The position numbers and the translations under genes are program-made. Source: Lactobacillus kitasatonis DSM 16761 = JCM 1039 (GTDB lineage: Bacteria > Bacillota > Bacilli > Lactobacillales > Lactobacillaceae). From it: a DNA stretch of 64,000 bases. The stretch lies in NCBI RefSeq assembly GCF_000615285.1, contig NZ_BALU01000011.1, positions 1 to 64,000 on the forward strand, read 5' to 3'. Within the stretch, counting starts at the first letter, position 1; each line of letters starts with the position of its first letter. The notes beneath the pieces are model-generated. The model saw only the letters and a list, made by a program, of their open reading frames with translations, was not told the origin of the DNA and ran no database searches. Positions 1 through 8,770 of this stretch are shown piece by piece.

Positions 1-10
1 TACTTTTTAT

Positions 11-101
11 GGAGTGTTGTCCGAGTGGCTTAAGGAGCATGATTGGAAATCATGTATACGGGCTTATACCTGTATCGAGGGTTCAAATCCCTCACACTCC
101 G
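11..101 (+). tRNA. tRNA-Ser (anticodon GGA)
   Basis: A 91-nt cloverleaf. Acceptor arm GGAGTGT pairs with ACACTCC, followed by discriminator G at 101. The anticodon loop reads TTGGAAA with anticodon GGA. There is a long variable arm, as in class II serine tRNAs, and a T arm GAGGGTTCAAATCCCTC. No CCA is encoded. A hairpin terminator follows at 114. Confidence 0.96.
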
Positions 102-113
102 TAATGGATTAAG

Positions 114-150
114 AAAACCGTCTTAGAAGATTCTAAGGCGGTTTTTGTTT
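114..150 (+). terminator. Intrinsic terminator after tRNA-Ser
   Basis: The arms at 114-128 and 131-145 are complementary apart from one G-T type pair and are followed by a T-rich run. It ends the tRNA-Ser transcript just before the lipoprotein gene. Confidence 0.8.
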
Positions 151-211
151 TACTTACCTTAATATAATAAAGCTAATCCTTTATAATGGTTCTAAAAGGA
201 GCGAAGTTCAC

Positions 212-1099
212 ATGAAGTTAAAGAAAACAATTTTATTAATTACAACTTTATTAGTACTGGTTTTAACTCTAACTGCATGTTCTACCAAAAGAGAGGCAAA
301 TACTAACAATCATAAAGTTGATATCGTGACATCAACCAATATCTACGCAAATATTGCTAAGAATGTGGTAGGTAAACATGGGGAGGTACAGGCCATTATC
401 AAAAATGGAGATACGGATCCTCACGATTTTGAGCCTACTACTAATTCAGCTAAAGAAGTTGCTAATGCAAATATCGTAATTTCTAATGGCTTAGGCTATG
501 ATGATTGGATGACAAAATTAGCTGATTCGAATGATATTCATATGACCAAGGTGGGCGAAGAGCTTATGGGATTAAAGCAGGGCGATAATCCTCATATCTG
601 GTATAACTTAGATATGCCTAAAAAATACGTAAATTACATTGTCAAACGTTCTAGCAAGATTGATCCTAAACATGCATCATATTTTAGAAAAAATGGTCAA
701 ACCTATTTAAATAAAATTCAGAGTATAAAGCAGCTTGCTGCAAAAATTGATGCAAAGCATGCTAAGCCTGTATATGTTAGTGAACCAGTATTTGACTATG
801 CACTTGAACGCTGTCACTTTAAGATTGGTAATCCTGCCTTTGAAGAAGCAGTAGAGAATGAAACTGATCCTAGTGCGCAAGTCGTTCACAATATGCAGGA
901 GTCAATTAAGCATAAGAAGATTTCTTTCTTCGTGAATAACGTCCAGGCTTCAAGTAGCACAGTCAATGGTATGGTTAAATTAGCTAATCAAAATCAAATA
1001 CCTGTATTGAAGGTAAGAGAAACTATGCCTAATGGCACAAACTATTATCATTGGATGAAAAACAATTATCAAAATTTATTTGATATTTTTTCAAAATAA
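212..1099 (+). CDS. Zinc/manganese ABC transporter substrate-binding lipoprotein (ZnuA/AdcA family)
   Basis: This is a 295-residue metal-binding lipoprotein that would capture Zn2+ or Mn2+ outside the membrane for an ABC importer. The N-terminus is a lipoprotein signal (MKLKK, hydrophobic stretch, lipobox LTAC with Cys-23). Family metal ligands are visible: His-71 in DPHDFEPT, His-128 in NPHIWY and His-202 in ERCHF. The family's His-rich loop after the first metal site is short here. A Shine-Dalgarno AAAGGAG precedes the ATG. No permease or ATPase gene lies next to it, so it must work with a transporter encoded elsewhere. The family is clear, but zinc versus manganese cannot be decided from the sequence alone. 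Confidence 0.9.
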   Translation: MKLKKTILLITTLLVLVLTLTACSTKREANTNNHKVDIVTSTNIYANIAKNVVGKHGEVQAIIKNGDTDPHDFEPTTNSAKEVANANIVISNGLGYDDWMTKLADSNDIHMTKVGEELMGLKQGDNPHIWYNLDMPKKYVNYIVKRSSKIDPKHASYFRKNGQTYLNKIQSIKQLAAKIDAKHAKPVYVSEPVFDYALERCHFKIGNPAFEEAVENETDPSAQVVHNMQESIKHKKISFFVNNVQASSSTVNGMVKLANQNQIPVLKVRETMPNGTNYYHWMKNNYQNLFDIFSK

Positions 1100-1193
1100 C
1101 CCTTGCATATTATCAAGTTATCAGGTAATATAATAAACGTTGTGATTGAGATGTCACTTAGGTAACTAAGATTTAAAAAGTTGAAAAAAGTTC

Positions 1194-1225
1194 TTGACTT
1201 TTGAAACTTAATTAGTTATTATAAT
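1194..1225 (+). promoter_or_regulatory. Sigma-A-type promoter of the tRNA-Glu/tRNA-Val unit
   Basis: The -35 TTGACT at 1194-1199 is followed after 17 nt by TATTAT at 1217-1222. An overlapping TATAAT at 1220-1225 would give a 20-nt spacer. The tRNA-Glu 5' end lies about 25 nt downstream. Confidence 0.7.
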
Positions 1226-1249
1226 AAAGTGCTCTTGATTAAGAGATAT

Positions 1250-1321
1250 GACCCGTTGGTCAAGTGGTTAAGACACGGCCCTTTCACGGCCGTAACATGG
1301 GTTCAAATCCCGTACGGGTCA
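1250..1321 (+). tRNA. tRNA-Glu (anticodon TTC)
   Basis: A 72-nt cloverleaf. Acceptor GACCCGT pairs with ACGGGTC, with discriminator A at 1321. The anticodon loop CTTTCAC gives TTC, with stem CGGCC/GGCCG. The T arm is GGGTTCAAATCCC. CCA is not encoded. It is co-transcribed with the tRNA-Val five bases downstream. Confidence 0.96.
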
Positions 1322-1326
1322 CTTAT

Positions 1327-1399
1327 GGAGGATTAGCTCAGCTGGGAGAGCATCTGCCTTACAAGCAGGAGGTCACAGGTTCGAGCCCTGTATCCTCCA
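1327..1399 (+). tRNA. tRNA-Val (anticodon TAC)
   Basis: A 73-nt cloverleaf. Acceptor GGAGGAT pairs with ATCCTCC, with discriminator A at 1399. The D arm is GCTCAGCTGGGAGAGC. The anticodon stem CTGCC/GGCAG-type closes the loop TTACAA with anticodon TAC. The T arm is CAGGTTCGAGCCCTG. Confidence 0.96.
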
Positions 1400-1407
1400 T
1401 CGTTCGG

Positions 1408-1437
1408 GACTACCGCAGAGGCGGTAGTCTTTTTTTT
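1408..1437 (+). terminator. Intrinsic terminator of the tRNA-Glu/tRNA-Val unit
   Basis: A perfect 9-bp stem GACTACCGC/GCGGTAGTC with loop AGAG is followed by eight T. It separates the tRNAs from the metK riboswitch leader. Confidence 0.92.
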
Positions 1438-1470
1438 ATGCAAAAGAGCGAACGAAAGTAATAATTTTAT

Positions 1471-1558
1471 CGGTTCAAGTCCTGAGAGGATTCATTAGTT
1501 GATAACTAGTGAAGATGCCTTGTAACCGAATAGCCAATGTCTATATAGGGGGACTAAT
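1471..1558 (+). promoter_or_regulatory. SAM-III (S-MK box) riboswitch controlling metK translation
   Basis: The leader directly before metK matches the S-MK element known from lactic acid bacteria. A closing helix CGGTTCAAG (1471-1479) pairs with CTTG-T-AACCG (1519-1528). Between them lie a TCCT/AGGA hairpin and a second small stem-loop (about 1493-1509), and the conserved block GATGCCTTGTAACCGAA is present. The metK Shine-Dalgarno GGGGGA at 1548-1553 forms the 3' part. In this family SAM binding hides the Shine-Dalgarno, so high SAM should shut off SAM synthetase translation. The family call rests on motif and position, and no folding was computed. Confidence 0.87.
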
Positions 1559-2758
1559 ATGGAAAGACGTTTGTTTACTTCAGAATCAGTTTCTGAAGGA
1601 CATCCAGACAAGGTTGCTGACCAAATTTCAGATGCAATTTTGGATGTGATGCTTAAGAAAGATCCTAATTCACACGTAGCATGTGAAACGATCGTAACTA
1701 CAGGTATGGTTTTTGTCTTTGGTGAAATTTCAACTAATGCATATGTTGATATCCAAGACGTCGTACGTAAAACCATTTTAAGAATAGGTTATGACCGTCC
1801 AGAATTAGGTTTCGATGGCAATAACTGTGCCGTAATGGTTGATATTGATGAACAATCACCTGATATTGCTGGTGGTGTTGATCACTCACTTGAAACTAGA
1901 GAAAACAAGTCCGATAACGACGAGTTAGATCAAATCGGTGCAGGTGACCAAGGTTTGATGTTTGGTTTTGCTATTAAAGAAACACCTGAACTTATGCCAT
2001 TACCAATTTCACTTGCTCACCGTTTGATGAGACGTGTAGCTGCACTTAGAAAAGATCATACTTTGGACTGGCTTCGTCCAGATGCTAAAGCTCAAGTTAC
2101 TGTAGAATATGATGAAAATAATAATCCACTTCGTGTGGACACAGTAGTTATTTCTACTCAAACTGATGCAGAAGTTTCAAACGAAGAAATTCGTCGTGCA
2201 ATGATTGACTTAGTAATCAAAGAAGTTATTCCTACTAAATACTTGGATGAAGATACTAAGTTCTTAATTAACCCATCTGGCCGTTTCGTTATTGGTGGTC
2301 CAAAGGGTGACTCAGGTTTAACTGGTCGTAAGATTATCGTTGATACTTACGGTGGTTACGCTCGTCACGGTGGTGGTGCCTTCTCAGGTAAGGATCCTAC
2401 AAAGGTTGACCGTAGTGCCAGTTATGCTGCACGTTATGTTGCCAAAAACATCGTAGCTGCTGGTCTTGCATATCGTTGTGAAGTTCAACTTGCTTACGCC
2501 ATCGGTGTGGCTCACCCAGTATCAATCATGATCGATACTGCCGGCACAGGTAAGGTTGACGATGAACTTTTAACTGAAGCAGTTCGCAACGTATTTGATC
2601 TTCGTCCAGCCGGCATTATTAAGATGCTTAACTTGCGTCGTCCTATCTACGAACAAACTGCTGCATATGGTCACTTTGGCAGAACAGATGTCGATTTACC
2701 ATGGGAAAAGACCGATAAGACTCAAGATTTGCTTGATTATATTAAAGATCATCAATAA
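1559..2758 (+). CDS. metK: S-adenosylmethionine synthetase
   Basis: This 399-residue cytosolic enzyme makes S-adenosylmethionine from ATP and methionine. Family signatures are present: GHPDK at residues 14-18 near the N-terminus, and the ATP-binding loop GAGDQG at 127-132 followed by LMFGFA. Downstream, [16 protein letters not shown] is the usual C-terminal active-site segment. The ATG lies six bases after GGGGGA, which belongs to the S-MK riboswitch. Length is normal and the frame is intact. It appears monocistronic or weakly linked to the exporter 24 bp downstream, since no terminator is visible between them. Confidence 0.97.
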   Translation: MERRLFTSESVSEGHPDKVADQISDAILDVMLKKDPNSHVACETIVTTGMVFVFGEISTNAYVDIQDVVRKTILRIGYDRPELGFDGNNCAVMVDIDEQSPDIAGGVDHSLETRENKSDNDELDQIGAGDQGLMFGFAIKETPELMPLPISLAHRLMRRVAALRKDHTLDWLRPDAKAQVTVEYDENNNPLRVDTVVISTQTDAEVSNEEIRRAMIDLVIKEVIPTKYLDEDTKFLINPSGRFVIGGPKGDSGLTGRKIIVDTYGGYARHGGGAFSGKDPTKVDRSASYAARYVAKNIVAAGLAYRCEVQLAYAIGVAHPVSIMIDTAGTGKVDDELLTEAVRNVFDLRPAGIIKMLNLRRPIYEQTAAYGHFGRTDVDLPWEKTDKTQDLLDYIKDHQ

Positions 2759-2782
2759 AAATATTCGAGGAGTAAATAATAA

Positions 2783-4243
2783 ATGAAAAAAACAAACGTG
2801 CCTGTAGTCACGCTTGCGATTTTTATGACAACGTTTATGACCGCTATTGAAGGAACGATCGTTTCTACTGCAATGCCTACAATAGTTTCAGACCTTGATG
2901 GGCTAGAAATTATGAACTGGGTTGTATCGATCTTTCTGCTGATGACGGCTGTTTCGACTCCTTTATACGGAAAATTGGCGGATAGCATTGGGCGGAAGCC
3001 AGTTTTTTTGTTTGGAATTGCACTTTTTGTCATTGGATCGTCTTTGTGTGGCTTAGCGCAAAACATGGTTGAACTGATATTATTTAGAGTAATTCAGGGA
3101 CTAGGTTCAGGAGCAGTTCAGCCAGTCGCAATCACTATTATCGCTGACCTTTATACTTTGCAAAAACGCGCTAAAATGTTAGGACTTAACTCGGGCTTCT
3201 GGGGAGTGGCTTCAGTTATTGCTCCGCTTTTAGGTGGATTTATTGTGCAACATCTATCTTGGCACTGGGTCTTTTATATTAATGTGCCAATTGGAATTAT
3301 TGCGTTTTTATTAGTACTTATATATTTAAGAGAACCTAAGCATAAATCGAGTTCAAAATTGGACTTGCAAGGTACAGTCTGGTTAGTATTGTTGCTTCTA
3401 TCTTTAATGTTCTTCTTGCAAGATTTAGGTAGCAGCACGAATATGTTAGTTATGGCCGCTCTAGCCGTTTTGATTGTAGTATCTGTAATTCTATTCTTTA
3501 GGGCAGAAAAGCGCGCAGCAGATCCAATAATGCCGCTCTCGATGCTAAAAGATAAAGAGTTCTTTGCACTAAACATAATCACATTACTTATCTCAGGTGT
3601 AGTTATCGGCTTTGAATTCTATATTCCAACTTGGATGCAGGGAATTAATGGTACTAATGCTTCACTGGCCGGTTTTGCCGTAACGCCAAGTTCATTGATG
3701 TGGATTGTTGGTTCATTCTTGATTGGCGGAATGCTAGGTCGTTGGGGTATCAAAAAGACGTATGATTACATGCTAGGAATTTTAGTAGCTGCGGATTTAG
3801 TCTTGATTCTAGTACCAATTTATACTCCATTTTGGGTATTTTGCATCGTTGCTGCATTCAACGGAACTGCCTTTGGTGCGATTACGACGGCTTCACAGGT
3901 AAGGTCGCAAGTGTTAGTTCCAAAGGACGATATTGGTGTAGCTACGTCGTTTAATACCTTGATGAAATATTTGGGACAAACAATGATGGTCTCCATTTAC
4001 GGTATTGCTTTTAATGCGATGGTAGCTAAAGGTCTAACAAAACATCCAGGGCTAACACAGGAAATGATGAACAAGATTGTTTCCGCAGAAAACGCCAAGA
4101 CTTTAGCAAGCAATGTTGTACCACAATTGCGTCAAATACTTTTAGGTGGTTTGAAAGCAGTCTATGTTGTTTCAATGATTGTTATCATAATTTCAATTTT
4201 GTTAAACCAGACATATAAAGACCGTAAAATTATAAATAAATAA
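2783..4243 (+). CDS. MFS drug:H+ antiporter, DHA2 (EmrB/QacA) family
   Basis: This 486-residue inner membrane protein has about 14 hydrophobic segments, as in 14-TMS DHA2 exporters. MFS motif A is seen as GKLADSIGRKP near residue 65, and the antiporter-type motif C region as RVIQGLGSGAVQPV near residue 105. It is predicted to expel lipophilic or cationic drugs using the proton gradient. Its substrate cannot be told from sequence. The start is supported by GAGGAG 10 nt upstream. It ends in a strong terminator at 4248. No regulator gene sits beside it. Confidence 0.88.
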   Translation: MKKTNVPVVTLAIFMTTFMTAIEGTIVSTAMPTIVSDLDGLEIMNWVVSIFLLMTAVSTPLYGKLADSIGRKPVFLFGIALFVIGSSLCGLAQNMVELILFRVIQGLGSGAVQPVAITIIADLYTLQKRAKMLGLNSGFWGVASVIAPLLGGFIVQHLSWHWVFYINVPIGIIAFLLVLIYLREPKHKSSSKLDLQGTVWLVLLLLSLMFFLQDLGSSTNMLVMAALAVLIVVSVILFFRAEKRAADPIMPLSMLKDKEFFALNIITLLISGVVIGFEFYIPTWMQGINGTNASLAGFAVTPSSLMWIVGSFLIGGMLGRWGIKKTYDYMLGILVAADLVLILVPIYTPFWVFCIVAAFNGTAFGAITTASQVRSQVLVPKDDIGVATSFNTLMKYLGQTMMVSIYGIAFNAMVAKGLTKHPGLTQEMMNKIVSAENAKTLASNVVPQLRQILLGGLKAVYVVSMIVIIISILLNQTYKDRKIINK

Positions 4244-4247
4244 AATA

Positions 4248-4280
4248 AAGTCAGATATCACAAAGATATCTGGCTTTTTT
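4248..4280 (+). terminator. Intrinsic terminator after the MFS exporter
   Basis: The stem AGTCAGATATC/GATATCTGGCT with loop ACAAA is followed by a run of six T. Confidence 0.9.
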
Positions 4281-4427
4281 GCTTGAAAATAGAATAACAA
4301 ACTAGCTCATTTAAAATTTTAAAATAAAATATATATTTTTATAAAAGTACTCTTTTTTATTGACAGCCTTAAAACTAGTCTTTTTTCTTTAGCTCTTTTT
4401 GAAAGAAACTGGATAACAAACGCATAA

Positions 4428-4436
4428 TGTTATAAT
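4428..4436 (+). promoter_or_regulatory. Extended -10 promoter element of the cyd operon
   Basis: TGTTATAAT is an extended -10 (TGn-TATAAT). No good -35 lies 16-18 nt upstream, which is typical of extended -10 promoters. The leader to cydA would be about 155 nt. Confidence 0.5.
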
Positions 4437-4474
4437 TAAAAAGCAAAGCTAACACTAAAATAAGATAACATTAT

Positions 4475-4487
4475 TGAAAGCGCATTA
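4475..4487 (+). promoter_or_regulatory. cre-like catabolite control site upstream of cydA
   Basis: TGAAAGCGCATTA agrees with the first nine positions of the CcpA cre consensus TGAAAGCGCTTTCA but diverges at the 3' end. It lies just downstream of the predicted -10, so it would act as a roadblock or repressor site. This is a motif match only. Confidence 0.4.
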
Positions 4488-4597
4488 ATAGCCGGCTTGA
4501 AAGTAAAAAGAAGAGGCTGTACACTTAAGTTGAACAAAATAATTAATGTTATTTTAGGCAGAGACGTATGTAATAGGAAATGATGGAGGCGCTAAAA

Positions 4598-6034
4598 ATG
4601 AATATTGTTAGTTTAGCGAGATTTCAATTTGCTATGACAACGATCTTTCACTTTTTCTTCGTACCATTTTCAATTGGTACGGTGTTCGTTGTAGCAATTA
4701 TGGAATCTATGTATGTTCATACTGGCAAGCCTGAATATAAGAAAATGACAAAGTTCTGGGGAAATGTATTTCTTTTGAGCTTTGCAGTGGGAGTTGTAAC
4801 AGGTATTATTCAGGAATTCCAATTTGGGATGAACTGGTCCGACTATTCAAGATTTATGGGTGATATCTTCGGTGCACCACTTGCATTTGAAGCATTACTT
4901 TCATTCTTCATCGAATCAACCTTTATTGGACTATGGATGTTTACCTGGGACAAAGTTAAGAAAGGCTTACATTTATTCTTTATTTGGATGATTGTCTTTG
5001 GGACGATCACATCTGCAGTTTGGATTTTAACTGCTAACTCATTTATGCAACATCCAACCGGATTTGCCATTAGAAATGGTCGTGCCGAAATGGTTAACTT
5101 CGGTGCTCTTTTGACCAATAAACAATTAATGTTTGAATTCGGTCATGTAATCACTGGCGCAATTTTGACAGGTGCCACAATTATTACTGGATTAGCAGCT
5201 TTCCAACTTTTGAAGAAACGGACATTGTCTGATATTAATAAAGCAATTTATCATAAGACAATTCGCATTGGTTTAACATTGATGCTTATTTTCTCCATTG
5301 GCTCAATTGGCATGGGGGATGTCCAAATGCAATACTTGGTTCATGAACAACCAATGAAGTTTGCAGCAACAGAAGCTTTATATAAGACAACTGGTGAAAA
5401 AGCTCCATGGACGATGATTGGTTTTGCTAATACTAAGACTCATGAAGTTAAAGGTAAAATCGAAATTCCAGATATGTTGAGTATTCTTTCATACCACAGT
5501 ACTACTGGTTCTGTTAAAGGGATGGAAGAAGTCAATAAAGAAATGGAAAAGAAGTATGGTACTCATATTGATGGCCATAAGATGAACTATTATGTTCCAG
5601 TTAACACTTTATTCTGGAGCTTCCGCTTTATGGCAGGATTTGGTGCATTGATGGCTCTTGTTTCAATTGTGGGCTTAATTTTGACTCGTAAGAAGAAGCA
5701 AACTCTTTATGAGCATCGTTGGTGCCTATGGGTATTAGCTTTAATGACCTTTACACCATTTATTGCTAATACTTGTGGTTGGTTAATTACTGAACTTGGT
5801 CGTGCTCCTTGGACAGTTTATGGACTATTTACCATTGCTCAAAGTGTTTCACCAAATGTTTCAGTTGCTTCACTACTTACATCGAATATTGTTTACTTCT
5901 GTTTGTTTACCGGCTTAGCTATTATTTTAATTAGCTTAATTGTTCGCTTCTTACACAATGATCCTGAAGAATTGGCTATGCAGGGCCAAACTAGTGATAA
6001 GGAAACAGATCCATTTGCAAAGGGGGCCTTTTAA
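4598..6034 (+). CDS. cydA: Cytochrome bd ubiquinol/menaquinol oxidase subunit I
   Basis: CydA carries the quinol site and the hemes of cytochrome bd, which reduces O2 to water in the membrane. The 478-residue protein starts NIVSLARFQFAM, with His-18 matching the conserved heme ligand near the N-terminus. The signature GWLITELGRAPW fits GWxxxExGRxPW. The Q-loop is short, as in Firmicutes. I chose ATG 4598 rather than the in-frame ATG at 4580 because GGAGG (4585-4589) lies eight bases before it. cydB follows without a gap. The cell must import heme for function, since lactobacilli generally cannot make it and no heme genes are seen here. Confidence 0.96.
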   Translation: MNIVSLARFQFAMTTIFHFFFVPFSIGTVFVVAIMESMYVHTGKPEYKKMTKFWGNVFLLSFAVGVVTGIIQEFQFGMNWSDYSRFMGDIFGAPLAFEALLSFFIESTFIGLWMFTWDKVKKGLHLFFIWMIVFGTITSAVWILTANSFMQHPTGFAIRNGRAEMVNFGALLTNKQLMFEFGHVITGAILTGATIITGLAAFQLLKKRTLSDINKAIYHKTIRIGLTLMLIFSIGSIGMGDVQMQYLVHEQPMKFAATEALYKTTGEKAPWTMIGFANTKTHEVKGKIEIPDMLSILSYHSTTGSVKGMEEVNKEMEKKYGTHIDGHKMNYYVPVNTLFWSFRFMAGFGALMALVSIVGLILTRKKKQTLYEHRWCLWVLALMTFTPFIANTCGWLITELGRAPWTVYGLFTIAQSVSPNVSVASLLTSNIVYFCLFTGLAIILISLIVRFLHNDPEELAMQGQTSDKETDPFAKGAF

Positions 6035-7051
6035 ATGTCATTCTTGCAAATCCTATGGTTCATATTAATTGGAGTTTTATTCAGTGGTTTCTTCTTTCTT
6101 GATGGCTTTGACTACGGAGTCGGAATGGCCGCTAAGACTTTAGGTCATAATGAGAAAGAAAGAAGTCAAATTATTGCTACGATTGGCCCGGTTTGGGATG
6201 CAAACGAGGTTTGGCTAATTACGGCAGGTGGTGCGATGTTTGCATCATTCCCATATTGGTATGCTTCATTGTTCTCAGGCTATTACCTGATCTTGCTTAT
6301 TATCCTTGTAGGTTTAATTATTCGTGGTGTTTCTTTTGAGTTTCGTGCCAAGAGCCCTGAGCCACGTAAACCATTTTGGGATAACGCAATGGCCATTGGT
6401 AGTTTTATTGCACCTTTCTTTTTAGGCGTGATGTTTATTTCGATGATTAAAGGGATGCCACTTGATGCTCACGGCGATATGACCGCGCACTTCTTTGACT
6501 ACTTTAACTGGTTCTCAATTGTCGGCGGTATTGCTTTAACTTTGTTAACATATTTGCATGGTTTGAACTATATTGCTTTAAAGACTAAAGGCGTAATAAG
6601 TGATCGTGCACAAAACTACTCTAAAGCTCTTTACTGGGTGCTTTATGTTGGTGAAGTTATCTTTGCACTACTTTTGTTGTTCCAAACTGACTTCTTGCAA
6701 GTACACCCAATTTTGACCTTGCTTTGCTTGGTTTTGATCGTGGGCTTTTCAGTAGCAGGTCATGTAGCTAACTTTGTTAACAAACAAGGCTGGGCATTCT
6801 TCTTTAGTGGCTTGACCTTGGTGTCATTAGTTGCTTTGATTTTCTGTGGATTATTCCCAAGAGTCATGATTTCATCAATCAGTAGTAAATATGATTTGAT
6901 GATTCAAAGCGCATCATCATCTAATTACACATTAATTGTGATGACGATTGCTACAATAATTTTAATTCCATGTATTTTGGCTTACACAATTTGGTCATAC
7001 TGGATTTTCCGCAAGAGAATTGAAATGCCTGCAATAGGAGAAGGATATTAA
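6035..7051 (+). CDS. cydB: Cytochrome bd oxidase subunit II
   Basis: CydB is the partner of CydA in the bd oxidase. The 338-residue membrane protein opens with LWFILIGVLFSGFFFLDGFDYGVGM, in which the FxLDGFDYGVG-type segment is typical of the family. GPVWDANEVWL near residue 50 is another CydB hallmark. About eight to nine hydrophobic segments are visible. The ATG immediately follows the cydA stop codon with AGGGGG as ribosome binding site inside cydA, indicating translational coupling. cydD starts one base after its stop. Confidence 0.96.
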   Translation: MSFLQILWFILIGVLFSGFFFLDGFDYGVGMAAKTLGHNEKERSQIIATIGPVWDANEVWLITAGGAMFASFPYWYASLFSGYYLILLIILVGLIIRGVSFEFRAKSPEPRKPFWDNAMAIGSFIAPFFLGVMFISMIKGMPLDAHGDMTAHFFDYFNWFSIVGGIALTLLTYLHGLNYIALKTKGVISDRAQNYSKALYWVLYVGEVIFALLLLFQTDFLQVHPILTLLCLVLIVGFSVAGHVANFVNKQGWAFFFSGLTLVSLVALIFCGLFPRVMISSISSKYDLMIQSASSSNYTLIVMTIATIILIPCILAYTIWSYWIFRKRIEMPAIGEGY

Positions 7052-7052
7052 T

Positions 7053-8770
7053 ATGATTGATCAACACCTTTTTAAACTTGATGGTGCTGGTGCAATTGTT
7101 AGAAGGCTTGCAGTGCTTGAAGTTCTGCAAGCCTTTTTGATTATTGGTCAAGCTCTATCATTAAGTATGGTTCTGACTATTCTCTGGCAGGGAAAAAAGC
7201 TGAACTGGCTGTACTTACTGCTATTTGCGCTTTGTTTTACTGGTCGGCAGTTAAATGATTGGTTTCAGGATAAAATGCTGGGCCATTATTCCAACCAGGA
7301 ATCAGAAAAGCTGCGGCAGAAGTTATTAAGCAAAGTTTTTAATGAAGGTCAGGCCTTAGTCCAAAAGCAGGGAACAGGCAGTTTAATTACTATGGCGCTA
7401 GATGGAATTGATGAAGTTCGCAATTACATTAAACTGATCTATAACAAAGTTTTAACGATGATGATCGTGCCAGTTTTGCTTTTTATTGCAATGCTCTTCG
7501 TCAATTGGCAATGTGCGCTGATCTTATTAATCATGTACCCACTAATCGTACTATTTATGATTATTCTGGGACATGCGGCACAAGATAAGGCGATTAAACA
7601 ATTTGGTAATTTCCAGATATTGTCTAATAACTTTATTGATTCATTGCGCGGAATTGATACATTGAAATACTTGGGCTTGAGCAAGCGCTATTCCACCAGT
7701 ATTTTTCATTTAAGCGAAAACTTTAGACGTAAAACTATGGCTGTTTTGCGTGTCGCAATGTTATCGACGTTTGCACTAGATTTTTTTACTACTTTATCGA
7801 TTGCTGTGATTGCCGTTTATCTTGGATTTAATTTGTTAAATGGTAAGATTACGCTTTTCCCAGCTTTAGCGATTTTGATTTTGGCGCCGGAATATTTTTT
7901 GCCGATTCGTAATTTTGCCGGTGATTTTCACGCAACCTTGAATGGAAAAAATGCTTTTCATCGGATCAATGAATTGATCAAGCACCAAAAGAGCCGGTAG
8001 AAGAATTGCAATTAAGTCAATGGAGTCAAGACGACCAACTAACAATTAAAGATATGAATTTTAAATATGAAAAAGGCAGTAAGATAGGTCCTGTTTCGTT
8101 AAATATTCATGGCTATGAAAAAGTTGGCGTAATCGGAATGAGTGGCTCGGGCAAGTCAACTTTGATTAATTTGCTTAGTGGCTTTTTAACTCCAAAAAAT
8201 GGCGAAATTACAATTCAGAAACAAGATGCGAAAACATTAAACATACCTGACTGGCACAAACAATTGATTTATATTCCACAGAATCCCTATGTTTTCACTG
8301 CAAGTTTGCGTGATAATGTTGCCTTTTATACTCCGGGGGCTTCTGATAATGAAATTAGGCAAGCAATTCATGTAGTTGGTTTGGATGATTTGGTAAAGGA
8401 ACTACCAGATGGTTTAGATACGATTATCGGTCAAGGCAAGCGTGTCTTATCTGGAGGACAAGCACAAAGAATTGCTTTGGCCCGCGCCTTTCTAGATCAA
8501 CAACGTAAAGTCATGATCTTCGATGAGCCTACAGCCCATCTGGATATTGAAACTGAAGTTGACTTGAAGAAAAAAATGTTGCCACTAATGAAAGATCATC
8601 TAGTGATTTTCGCTACGCATAGGCTGCACTGGATGAAAGAGATGGATTATATTTTGGTAATGGATCATGGCAAATTGGTGGAACAAGGAACCTTTGACGA
8701 ACTGGAAAAGAAAAATGGCTACTTTGTCAAATTGATAGAAAAGATGAGAGGCGATCATGATGAACAATAA
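7053..8770 (+). pseudogene. cydD: cydD, ABC transporter subunit for cytochrome bd assembly, frameshifted
   Basis: CydDC is a heterodimeric ABC exporter of glutathione/cysteine-type thiols needed to mature cytochrome bd. The first 315 codons encode the six-helix membrane domain and stop at TAG 7998-8000. The ATP-binding half continues in another frame from about 7982, with Walker A GMSGSGKST, signature LSGGQ and Walker B VMIFDEPT. One extra A in the AAAA run at 7987-7990 would join the frames through the linker HQKEPVEELQ and restore about 572 residues, the family's usual size. A TTG at 8006 could start the second half separately, but it has no good ribosome binding site. Either recent inactivation or sequence error. 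Confidence 0.85.

Larger units (their letters stand above)
4281..4597 (+). other. Intergenic region upstream of cydA
   Basis: About 320 bp without a gene between the exporter terminator and cydA. It is very AT-rich. The only elements I can support are an extended -10 promoter at 4428-4436 and a cre-like site at 4475-4487. I see no convincing Rex-type TTGTGA inverted repeat and no open frame with a ribosome binding site. Confidence 0.6.

Noticed and set aside
1264-1461. 65-codon open frame
   Set aside because: It runs through tRNA-Glu and tRNA-Val and their terminator; no ribosome binding site.
8006-8770. Separate ATPase gene starting at TTG 8006
   Set aside because: No good ribosome binding site, and one A restores a normal fused CydD, so I treat it as part of the broken cydD.
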